NCBI GenBank assembly: GCA_016795325.1
Contig: JAEUHY010000015.1
Span: 806,001 to 870,000, forward strand
DNA from: Planctomycetota bacterium
GTDB taxonomy: Bacteria; Planctomycetota; UBA1135; GCA-002686595
DNA: 64,000 bases
Direction of reading: 5' to 3'
The notes below the pieces were generated by a model. It did no database searches and was not told the origin of the DNA. It saw only the letters and a program-made list of their open reading frames with translations. Positions 17,754 through 25,281 of this stretch are shown piece by piece; the first letter of the stretch is position 1; every line of letters starts with the position of its first letter. A program made the position numbers and the translations under genes.

Positions 17754-17835
17754 GCGCTGCGCGAGTCAGGCCATGCGCGGCGCTAGTCAGACCGTGCGCT
17801 GCGCGAGTCAGGCCATACGCTGCGCGAGCCAGGGT
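17754..17835. repeat. 21-nt tandem repeat of the kinase gene's 3' end
   Basis: Three 21-nt units (17754-17774, 17775-17795, 17796-17816) and a diverged fourth (17817-17835) share GCGCTGCGCGAGTCAGGCCA. On the minus strand each unit reads LAQRMA-stop or a close variant (LAQRTV-stop, LAPRMA-stop). The last codons of the FGGY kinase gene, including its stop, have thus been multiplied downstream. Units 1 and 3 are identical. Confidence 0.8.
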
Positions 17836-19178
17836 GCGCGCCACGCGAGCCAGCGCTCGAACTTGGCGCGCAGCCACGCGTGTTCGCGCGCCGGCGCGAG
17901 TCGGGTCGACCTCGGCGCTGCACAGGCCGCCAGGCCCGCCGCCAGGCGTGCGGCGCCGAGCAGCGTCGCCTCGTGGTCCTCGAGCACCTCGAGCGGGCGG
18001 TCGAGCACGGCCGCGAGAGCAGGCGCGACGAAAGGATCGCGTGCGACGCCACCTGAGAGCGCCAGCTCACACTCGGCGCGGGGATCGAGTGCGTCGACGA
18101 GCTCGCGCACCCGGAACACCAGGCCCTCGAGGAACGCACGTCGCCGCGCGTCCCGCGTCAACGCGTCGCTCGAGAAGCGCGGGCCCAGATCGCTGCGCCA
18201 GTGCGGCGCGCCGACGCCGTCCTCGGGCGCACATAGCACGTCCGGCTGCGGGTCGCTGGAGCTCGGCGCCGCGCTCGCGCCGCCGATGCGCTCGAGGCCG
18301 GGCGCGCCGGCGTTGAGCGTCCCTTCGAGCGCCCAGCGCGTCGCGCCGCCCGGCGCCGTCATGAGCGGACCGCACAGGAAGCCAGCGCGCGGCTGGAAGC
18401 GCGCCAGCTCGCGCAGCACGAAGCCGCCCGTGCCGAGATTCACGAGCAGTCGAAGGGCGCCTTCGCGCGCGCTGGCGAGAAAACCCGCGGCCTGATCGGC
18501 GAGCGACGCGGTTACGCGCAGTCCGCCGGGAAGTTCGTCGTCGCGGCCTGCGCTGGGCGCCACGCGCGGGAGCGCGTCGAGCGGCGCACCGACCCAGTCG
18601 AGCGCCGCGGGGTTCCACGCGCCGACGCGCACGTCGAACAGCGCCGTTCGCGCGGCCATGCTCGCGTCGGTGAGGTGGAGTTGTGCTGCGCGCCGCGCGA
18701 GCACGAACGCTTCGAGCGTTCCGACGCGCACGTCGCGCTGTCGCCGGAACAGGCCCGCCGCGGCGAGGACGGCGAGTTTGGGCCCGAAATGGTGCGGCGA
18801 CAGCCGCAGCCCGCTGTACTCCGCGAGCCACGGCTCGCGTGCGCGCTGCGTTGCGCACCAGGCCTGCGCACGCCGGTCGCGCCACGACAGCGCGCGCGTC
18901 AGCGGTTCGCGTGTCGTCGCATCCCACGCGACGAGCGTGGAGCGTTGGCACGCCAGTCCGAGCGGAGCGCGCGGCGCCGCGGCGCGCGCGAGCTCGAGCA
19001 ACTCCGCGACGGCCGCATCGAACTCGCGCGCGTCGAAGTCACATTCGAACTCGCTCTCGCGCGTCTGCGGCGCCGGCCGTGTCGCGAGCAGCGACAACGT
19101 TCCATCCGCGCCGAGCGCGGCGAGCTTGAGCCGCGTCGAACCCAGGTCGAGGGCCAGCGCGAGCGGCGCCGAGCTCAT
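17808..19178 (-). CDS. FGGY-family carbohydrate kinase
   Basis: The 456-aa protein shows the phosphate-1 motif ALDLGSTRLKLAALG, then LACQRSTLVAWDATT, LSWRDRRAQAW, the phosphate-2 region LLVNLGTGGF, and the C-terminal ELALSGGVARDPFVAPALA. These are FGGY kinase features (glycerol, xylulose or related sugars). It is shorter than typical GlpK or XylB (about 500 aa), and the sugar cannot be assigned. The start overlaps the stop of the upstream gene by ATGA. Its 3' end lies in a 21-nt tandem repeat whose extra copies follow the stop codon. Confidence 0.86.
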   Translation of the reverse strand: MSSAPLALALDLGSTRLKLAALGADGTLSLLATRPAPQTRESEFECDFDAREFDAAVAELLELARAAAPRAPLGLACQRSTLVAWDATTREPLTRALSWRDRRAQAWCATQRAREPWLAEYSGLRLSPHHFGPKLAVLAAAGLFRRQRDVRVGTLEAFVLARRAAQLHLTDASMAARTALFDVRVGAWNPAALDWVGAPLDALPRVAPSAGRDDELPGGLRVTASLADQAAGFLASAREGALRLLVNLGTGGFVLRELARFQPRAGFLCGPLMTAPGGATRWALEGTLNAGAPGLERIGGASAAPSSSDPQPDVLCAPEDGVGAPHWRSDLGPRFSSDALTRDARRRAFLEGLVFRVRELVDALDPRAECELALSGGVARDPFVAPALAAVLDRPLEVLEDHEATLLGAARLAAGLAACAAPRSTRLAPAREHAWLRAKFERWLAWRAPWLAQRMA

Positions 19179-19834
19179 CGCCGCTGTGCGAGCCGCTCGC
19201 CCAGCCACAGCCGCTCCGCGGCGAGCGCCGCGAGGCCGGGGAACTGCTCGCGCGACAGGCACACCACGCGCACGGCGACGAGGCGCTGTTGTGAGGTGGC
19301 GCTGGCGCCGGCGCTCGGATCGGCGACGGGCAGCACGCGGCACAGCGGGTCGTTCGCGCCGAAATCGGCGAGGATCTGCGCGATGCTGCGTGGGTCGTCG
19401 GCGGCGATCGCGTGCTCGACGAAGGCGCCGCGTTCGATGAGCGGGAGCAATTCGCGGTCGGCCAAACGCTGGAGATCGAGGCTCAGCGCGGTGTGTTTGG
19501 CGCGCAGCTCGCCGGGTTCGAGTCCCTCGTACTTCCAGCCGAAGTCCTCCGCGGGCTGCTCGGGCTGTGCGCCGTCCTCGAGCCCCTGCGCCTCCGGCGG
19601 CGGGGGAGGTAGCTCCGTCTGCGTGCGCTGCGAAGCACCGCTCGAGCGCTGCTCCGCTGCGGGCTCGGCGGCCACGGCGTCCATGGGCTGCCCGCCCGGC
19701 GCGCGTTCGCTTGCGGCCGCAGGCGCGGCCGGCCGCGCCGCGGCGTCCGAGGGGTGCTCGGCGCTCGACAGCCGCCACCACAGCGCCCCGCTCACGCCGG
19801 CGAGTGCGAGTGCGGCGACAGCGAGGCGCTTCAT
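19175..19834 (-). CDS. Single-pass membrane protein with proline-rich linker
   Basis: The 219-aa protein begins with a hydrophobic anchor (MKRLAVAALALAGVSGALWW), followed by about 80 residues rich in Ala, Pro, Glu and Gln (LPPPPPEAQGLEDG). The C-terminal half is more globular, with ELRAKHTALSLDLQRLADRE and VAVRVVCLSREQFPGLAALA. No family is recognised. Its stop overlaps the kinase start, so the two are coupled. The ATG at 19834 places the anchor at the N-terminus; one at 19865 would add 10 residues. Confidence 0.65.
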   Translation of the reverse strand: MKRLAVAALALAGVSGALWWRLSSAEHPSDAAARPAAPAAASERAPGGQPMDAVAAEPAAEQRSSGASQRTQTELPPPPPEAQGLEDGAQPEQPAEDFGWKYEGLEPGELRAKHTALSLDLQRLADRELLPLIERGAFVEHAIAADDPRSIAQILADFGANDPLCRVLPVADPSAGASATSQQRLVAVRVVCLSREQFPGLAALAAERLWLGERLAQRR

Positions 19835-20069
19835 GGTCGCGAGGATAGCTGCGGACGGCCGCATTCCGAGCACCGTGGGCCGAGGCGCCGTGGTGTCGAA
19901 GCCGTCGATGCGGTCCGTTTCGCGGAACCTGCCGAGCGCGCGAACCGTCCTTTTTTGCGCTCCGCGCCGGTCCCTCGCCCCGCAGAATTCGCCCTCCGCG
20001 GCCGCGCCATCCGGGCCTCGGGTACCTTCTTTCGCTGCGCTCGTCGGCGTCGCCCTCTCCTCCGCGCCC

Positions 20070-22463
20070 ATGCTCAACACCGCTTCGCTGCGTTTCCTGA
20101 CCTTCCTCGCCCTCGCGCTCGTCGGCGCGCGCGGACCGGCTTTCGCGCAGCAGCTCGAGGTGCGCGTGATCAACGTCGACCAGGGGCTCGCGGTGTTCGT
20201 GCGCAGCCCCTCGGGCACGCGCCTGCTGATCGACGCCGGCAACCCCGGCGACGGCACCGCCATCGTGCGTCCGTACCTGCAGTCGATCGGGGTGACGGGG
20301 CTGGACTACACGGTGATGACCCACTGGCACACCGACCACTTCGGCGGCCTGACGGAGATCCACAACTCGCCCTACAAGCCGCTCGTCGCCGCCTACGACC
20401 GCGGCGACGTCAACCGTCCGTCGAACGGCTTCGTGACGTCGTACTTGTCCGCCGTCAGCGGCAAGCGCGCGATCGCCACCGTGGGGCAGACACTCAACCT
20501 CGGCGGCGGCGCGACGCTCCAGTTCCTCTCGCGCGACGGCGCGTACTCGGGCGGCTCGGTCAACGTCAGCGGAGACGAGAACGCTCACTCGCTGGGCATG
20601 GTGCTGCGCTACGGCGACTTCGATCTGTACGTCGCCGGCGACCTGACGGCGGGTGGCTTGAGCACGCCGCCGGTCGAAGGGCCCGTCAGCGCGCTCGCGG
20701 GCCAGGTCGAGGTCGCGATCTCGTCGCACCACGGCTCGAGTTCGAGTTCGTCGAACACGGTCGTCAACAACCTCAACCCCAGTCTCGTGGTGCACTCGGC
20801 CGGGCACGACAACCCGTACGGGCATCCGACGGAGACGGTCGTCGACGCGTGGAGCACGAGCGCGGCGACGCGCGTGCAGTGGTGCACCACCGAGGGCGAC
20901 ACGGTGCTGCCCACCGGCGGCGATCCGGGCGGCTTCAACTCCGTGAACGGGCACATCCTGATCACCAGCGACGGCGCGAGCTTCACGACCTCGAGTCCGG
21001 CGCAGGCGGTGAGCTTGCAGTTCGCGACCTTCGAGCAGCCCGGTCCGTTCGCGGGCGTGGGCCAGATCGTGGTCAACGAACTGCTGGTCGATCCGCTGGC
21101 GTCGTCGGACGTCTACGGCGAGTGGTTCGAGCTCATGAACGTGTCCGCGCAGACGCTCAACCTCGGGGGGCTGCGGATCGAGAGCGGCGCGCAGAACTTC
21201 ACGCTGCGCAGCCAGGCGCTGGTCGCGCCGGGCGAGCGATTCGTGGTCGGCGTCGACGGCCGGCTCTCGCGCAACGGCAACGTGTTTCCGGGCGTGAACG
21301 CGCCCTGGCAGAGCTTCGCGCTCGCCAACGGCTCGGGCTCGCTCACGCTGCGCGCCGCGGGCGGGCAGGTGATCGAGACGGTGACCTGGGGCGGCAGCGG
21401 CATCAGCGTCACCCCGGGCGTATCCGCCGAGCGCAAACAACCGACCAGCGCGCCGCTGGCGAGCAACTTCGCCGACGCGCTCACGGCGTGGGCCGGCGCC
21501 GACAAGGGCACGCCCTGGTCGCCCAACGACAACCAGGAAGGCTCGTGTCCGACGCCGATTCCGTACGGCGTCGGCAAGTTGACCAGCAACCTGACCGTGC
21601 CCTACGTCACGTGGAGCGGCACGCCGAGCATCGACACCAACGACTTCTCGATCACGCTGGTCGACGCGCTGCCGCTCAAGTCGACGGTGGCCTTCTGGGG
21701 CTCGGCCGCGGCGAGCGCGCCCTTCCTCGGCGGCACACGCTACGTCGCCAACCCGATCCAGCGCATGGGCGTGACGACCACCGACAGCCTCGGTTCCGCG
21801 ACGTACGCGGTGCCCGTCACGCCGTCGATGGCCGGCCTCAAGCGCTACTACCAGTTCTGGTTCCGCGATCCGCTCAACCCCGACGGCACGAACGCCGGTT
21901 TGTCGGCCGCGCTCGAGGTGCAGTTCTGTCCGCTGGCGGCGCCGCCGGTCGCCGGCGACGTCGTGGTGACCGAGTACCTGCGCGATCCGACCGCGGTGGC
22001 CGACGCCGACGGCGAGTGGGTCGAGCTCTACAACACGACGAACTTCACGCTGAACCTGCAGGGCTGGCTGCTGACCGACAACGGCGGTGAGAGCGCCGCG
22101 ATCAGCGCGCCGTCGGGCAACTTGTTCGTCTCGCCGGGCCAGCGCGTGGTGGTCGGGGTCAACGCGAACACCGCGACCAACGGCGGCGTGGCGCTCGACG
22201 GCACGTACTCCTTCACGAGCTTCCGGCTGCTCAACTCGATCGATCAGATCGTGCTGCGCGCGCCGGACGGAACCGAGATCGACCGCATCGAGTACGACAG
22301 CGTCGCCTGGCCGAGCTTCCCCGGCGCGAGCGCCGGCTCGAAGCCCGGCGTTTACGACCACGTGCTCAACGACGATCCCAACAACTGGTGCAGCGCCTCG
22401 ACGCTCCTCGGCGCCGGCCCGGACAGCGGCACGCCGCACGCGCCGAACGACCTGTGCCCCTGA
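20070..22463 (+). CDS. Secreted ComEC-like metallo-beta-lactamase with two lamin-tail domains
   Basis: The 797-aa protein has a signal peptide (MLNTASLRFLTFLALALVGA, cleavage near AFA-Q). The metallo-beta-lactamase domain (about residues 28-300) resembles the extracytoplasmic nuclease-like domain of ComEC: VINVDQGLAVFVRSPSG, T-H85-W-H87-T-D89-H90-FGG, YVAGDLTAGG and ISSHHGSSSSS. Two lamin-tail domains follow, near residue 332 (VVNELLVDP, GEWFELMNVS) and near 630 (VVVTEYLRDP, GEWVELYNTT). Between them a beta-type module ends YYQFWFRDP, like the end of the secreted protein at 2195-3766. An extracellular phosphodiesterase or nuclease is the likeliest role. It is monocistronic and divergent from the membrane-protein gene. 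Confidence 0.9.
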   Translation: MLNTASLRFLTFLALALVGARGPAFAQQLEVRVINVDQGLAVFVRSPSGTRLLIDAGNPGDGTAIVRPYLQSIGVTGLDYTVMTHWHTDHFGGLTEIHNSPYKPLVAAYDRGDVNRPSNGFVTSYLSAVSGKRAIATVGQTLNLGGGATLQFLSRDGAYSGGSVNVSGDENAHSLGMVLRYGDFDLYVAGDLTAGGLSTPPVEGPVSALAGQVEVAISSHHGSSSSSSNTVVNNLNPSLVVHSAGHDNPYGHPTETVVDAWSTSAATRVQWCTTEGDTVLPTGGDPGGFNSVNGHILITSDGASFTTSSPAQAVSLQFATFEQPGPFAGVGQIVVNELLVDPLASSDVYGEWFELMNVSAQTLNLGGLRIESGAQNFTLRSQALVAPGERFVVGVDGRLSRNGNVFPGVNAPWQSFALANGSGSLTLRAAGGQVIETVTWGGSGISVTPGVSAERKQPTSAPLASNFADALTAWAGADKGTPWSPNDNQEGSCPTPIPYGVGKLTSNLTVPYVTWSGTPSIDTNDFSITLVDALPLKSTVAFWGSAAASAPFLGGTRYVANPIQRMGVTTTDSLGSATYAVPVTPSMAGLKRYYQFWFRDPLNPDGTNAGLSAALEVQFCPLAAPPVAGDVVVTEYLRDPTAVADADGEWVELYNTTNFTLNLQGWLLTDNGGESAAISAPSGNLFVSPGQRVVVGVNANTATNGGVALDGTYSFTSFRLLNSIDQIVLRAPDGTEIDRIEYDSVAWPSFPGASAGSKPGVYDHVLNDDPNNWCSASTLLGAGPDSGTPHAPNDLCP

Positions 22464-22490
22464 ACGCGCCGATGGCTGCGCGCCGGCGCT

Positions 22491-23339
22491 TCACGCGCTG
22501 ACGCGCACCTCGAGTCCCGTCGCGCGCGCGATCTCGGCGCCGAGCGCTTGGAGTTCGTGTTCGGACAGCGCGCGCAATTGCGCCGCTTCGGGCTGGTGCG
22601 ACGGGCGCGCCAGCCCGTAGAGCAGCACGCCGCGCAGCTGCGTGCGCGCTTCGTGCACTTCGCGCAACGCCGCGCAGTACTGCTCGAGCGCAGGCCCCGC
22701 GAGCGTCGGCCCGTTCCAGTCGAACACCAGCGTCTGCACCCACGTTGGGCAGCGGCTCGCGCAGTGCTCGAGCGCGCGGCGCGCGCGCGCGAATCCGGTG
22801 GCGCTCGAGTTGATTCGCGCGAGGCCTGCGTCGTCTCCCGCGTCGAGCTTGCACCACACTTCGCCGCCCAGTTCCGCGAGGCGCTCGAGCGCGCGCTGCA
22901 CCGGCGCCTGGTGCGCGAGCGAGCCGTTGGTGATGAGCGTCAGGCCGCACGTCGTCGCCAGTCCGGCGGCGTAACGCTGGCGTGCGATGGCTTCGAGCAC
23001 CTCGCCGAGCTCGCGCGCGCTCGTCGGCTCGCCGTTGCCCGCGATGGCGATGTCCGCGACGCGCCGCGCGCCCTCGGGCGCGTGGGCCTCGAGCCAACTC
23101 GGCGTCGAGACGCGCTCGAGCACCTCGGCGAGTTCGCGCTCCAGGCGCGGCACGTCGATGGCGGGCGCACGACCCGCGCTGAGCCCCGGCACCTGGCAGT
23201 ACACGCAGCGCCAGTTGCAGGCGTTGTTCGGATTGAGGTTGACGCCCACCGACACGCCGCGCGCACGGCGCGAGACGACGTAGTAGATGTACTCGAGCCC
23301 GGCGCTGCCGCGGTCGTGGTCGCGCGTGTCGAGGGTCAC
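22491..23339 (-). CDS. Radical SAM enzyme
   Basis: The 282-aa protein has the iron-sulfur signature C41-x3-C45-x2-C48 in NACNWRCVYCQVP, plus IAIAGNGEPTSA, which matches the GGE-like SAM-contact strand. The C-terminal half has TLITNGSLAH and KLDAGDDAGLARIN. The overall pattern resembles wyosine-like radical SAM proteins of unclear substrate. The start codon is GTG, with VNLNPNNAC close to the expected N-terminal distance from the cluster. It follows the HEAT/TPR gene at 23377 on the same strand with 37 nt between them. Confidence 0.88.
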   Translation of the reverse strand: MTLDTRDHDRGSAGLEYIYYVVSRRARGVSVGVNLNPNNACNWRCVYCQVPGLSAGRAPAIDVPRLERELAEVLERVSTPSWLEAHAPEGARRVADIAIAGNGEPTSARELGEVLEAIARQRYAAGLATTCGLTLITNGSLAHQAPVQRALERLAELGGEVWCKLDAGDDAGLARINSSATGFARARRALEHCASRCPTWVQTLVFDWNGPTLAGPALEQYCAALREVHEARTQLRGVLLYGLARPSHQPEAAQLRALSEHELQALGAEIARATGLEVRVSA

Positions 23340-23376
23340 GCCGAGCGCTCGCTCTGGGCCCGCCGCCGCGCGCGCT

Positions 23377-24687
23377 TCACAGCCCGAAGGCCGACTTGCC
23401 GTACTTCGACTCGCGCAGCGGCTTGAACTCCGGATCCTCCGCGAGTTCCTTCAGCTTGGAGTCGCCCAGCGGCGAGCGCCGCAGCGTGTCGCCCGCGTCC
23501 TTGTACTTGCCGCGGCGCGTGTAGGCGCGCGCGAGCTTGACCCATGTGTCGGCGTTGAGCGACGGGTCGTTCTTGCCGACCGCGAGCGCCTGGCGGTAGT
23601 CCTTGATCGCGTCTTCGTCCTCGCCGATGCGCGCGTAGATGTCGCCGCGCCGCACGTAGGACTCCGACCAGCCGTCGTTCTTCGTCACCACTTCGTCCGC
23701 TTCGCGCAGCAGCTCGCGGCGCGAGTTCTTGTCGCCCAGGCGTGTGAGCAGCACCAGCGCCGCTTCGCGCAACTTGCGGTCGGCGGAGCTGACCGAAGGC
23801 TCGAGCGCGCGCTTGAGCTCGCCGTTCAAAGCCGGCTTGAGCGGCGCGAGATCACCCAGCAGAGCCACGCGCAGGTCGACGCCGAGCGCCGCGGAAGTCG
23901 CCATGCGCACGAAGGCTTGTGTGTCCGCCGCGGCGGCGAGGCTCGGCTCGCTCGCGAAGTAGCGCATCAGACGCAGCGCGTGCTTGGGGCCGTTCGCGAC
24001 GTCGTGCAGGATGCGTCGGACGGATTCGACCGTGTCGTTCGAAGGTTTGGCGGTGAGCGCATCGAGCAGCAGCCCAACCGCGGTTTCTTCGCCTTCGGCG
24101 AGCACTTCGTCGATCAGCGCGGGCGGGTAGCCGTCGCGCAGGGCGAGCAGCGTGCGCAGCGCTTCGTGCTTGAGCGAGCCCGCGCTCTGCTTGTAGAGCC
24201 CGTGGACCACCGGGCGCACGCGCTGCGGCTCGGGCGTGCCCGCAAGTGCGATGAGCGCGTAGCGCTTGGCGAGCGGGCTGGGCTGCTCGAGCAAGGCGAG
24301 CAGCTCGCGCGTCACCGCGCTCGTGTCCAGTTGCGCCAGAGCCGCGGCGACGCGGCGCGCGCGCAGCCGCTCGTTCTCGCTGGCGGTTTCGGGCAGGTTG
24401 ATCTGCGCCAGCAGGAGCGGCGCGGCTTCGGTCCCCAGGCGCACGATGCCCTGCTCGAGCGCATCGAGGTCCGCGGGCGTCGGCGTGCCGCCCGCCGGCG
24501 CGAACTGGCCGAGCAAGGTGTCGAGCTGCGTGCGCAGTTGCGCCTGCGCCTCGAGTTGTTTGGCGCGCGCGCGCTCGAGCAACTGTTCGAGCGAGAGGCG
24601 TTCACCGTCGGCGCCTGCGCCCGCAGCTGACGGAGCGAGCGCCGCCAGCCCAACCGCCACGGTCCAAGCGCACCATGCCCGCTTCAT
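23377..24687 (-). CDS. Exported HEAT-like protein with TPR-type C-terminus
   Basis: The 436-aa protein has a signal peptide (MKRAWCAWTVAVGLAALAPS) followed by a coiled-coil-like stretch (LEQLLERARAKQLEAQAQLR). HEAT-like helical repeats cover about residues 70-330 (TRELLALLEQPSPLAKRYAL, LKHEALRTLLALRDGYPP). The C-terminal 100 residues have TPR character (YVRRGDIYARIGEDEDAIKD and TWVKLARAYTRRGKYKDAGD). No catalytic residues are recognised, so a scaffold role is inferred. An ATG at 24702 would add five residues before the signal. It is probably co-transcribed with the radical SAM gene. Confidence 0.78.
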   Translation of the reverse strand: MKRAWCAWTVAVGLAALAPSAAGAGADGERLSLEQLLERARAKQLEAQAQLRTQLDTLLGQFAPAGGTPTPADLDALEQGIVRLGTEAAPLLLAQINLPETASENERLRARRVAAALAQLDTSAVTRELLALLEQPSPLAKRYALIALAGTPEPQRVRPVVHGLYKQSAGSLKHEALRTLLALRDGYPPALIDEVLAEGEETAVGLLLDALTAKPSNDTVESVRRILHDVANGPKHALRLMRYFASEPSLAAAADTQAFVRMATSAALGVDLRVALLGDLAPLKPALNGELKRALEPSVSSADRKLREAALVLLTRLGDKNSRRELLREADEVVTKNDGWSESYVRRGDIYARIGEDEDAIKDYRQALAVGKNDPSLNADTWVKLARAYTRRGKYKDAGDTLRRSPLGDSKLKELAEDPEFKPLRESKYGKSAFGL

Positions 24688-25281
24688 GTCGTGCCGCTGC
24701 ATGCTGTCATCCTAGTGGGTTGATTCCAGATTTCGCCGCACATCTCAGGCGCCTCGCCGCCCCCCCGCGGCGTTGCTCCGGTTCGGCGACCTCTTCAGGT
24801 CGCCTGGAATCCTCGCGCCTTGCGGGGAGCGCCGATTCCAGCGACATCCTCGCCGAACTTCGGAAGCAGGACACTAGCGCGGCGCGGCGTGCGCTCTCTC
24901 GGCCGAGCCCTCGCGGGGCCGAGCTCAGACGCGCCGCGGCATCGGCCGCACGCTGACGCCGTTGCGGCTGCGCGCGAGTTCCCCCGGTCGACGCGGCTTG
25001 CCAGTCGGCAGCGCCGGCGGCGGCGACGGCACGGCGAAGCGTGCGCCGGCCAGCGGACCGGGCGCGACACGACCGTAGACGAGCGCCATGCGCTCGCGGC
25101 AGCGGAAGACGAGATCGAACATCGAGAGGCCGCAGTTTCGACCGCCCGCGGCGCGAATCTGGACGTTCGGCGCGCGGGAGGGCGCGAAGCGCGCGGCGGC
25201 CGGAAAGGCCTTCGCTCCCGGCGTGACGTGGCTTGATCGAAGCGTTCCAATGGGGGCTTCGCGCCTGCGCTGCGCACGCCC
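24688..25281. other. Long spacer upstream of mnmG with a small hairpin
   Basis: This separates the divergent HEAT/TPR gene and mnmG. A perfect hairpin, GGCGACCT-CTTC-AGGTCGCC, lies at 24785-24804. ATTCCAG words in both orientations flank it (24723-24729, 24836-24842, and inverted at 24804-24810). A possible short minus-strand gene (24925-25122) lies inside and is listed separately. Confidence 0.4.
24925..25122 (-). CDS. Possible small protein, unrecognised
   Basis: A 65-codon frame beginning ATG (MFDLVFRCRERMALVYG) and ending VRPMPRRV has G or C at nearly every third position, like the real genes around it. The middle is Pro/Ala-rich. There is no clear ribosome site, and in-frame GTG codons further upstream could extend it. 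It is basic at the C-terminus and shows no known domain. It may be coding, or chance in a GC-rich spacer. Confidence 0.33.
   Translation of the reverse strand: MFDLVFRCRERMALVYGRVAPGPLAGARFAVPSPPPALPTGKPRRPGELARSRNGVSVRPMPRRV

Noticed and set aside
17808-22439. Minus-strand frame open for over 1500 codons across the MBL/lamin-tail gene
   Set aside because: It is opposite a well-supported secreted protein gene. The upstream part is His/Arg/Val-rich with no family features, typical of the antisense frame in GC-rich genes. Only the kinase part at its 3' end is real.
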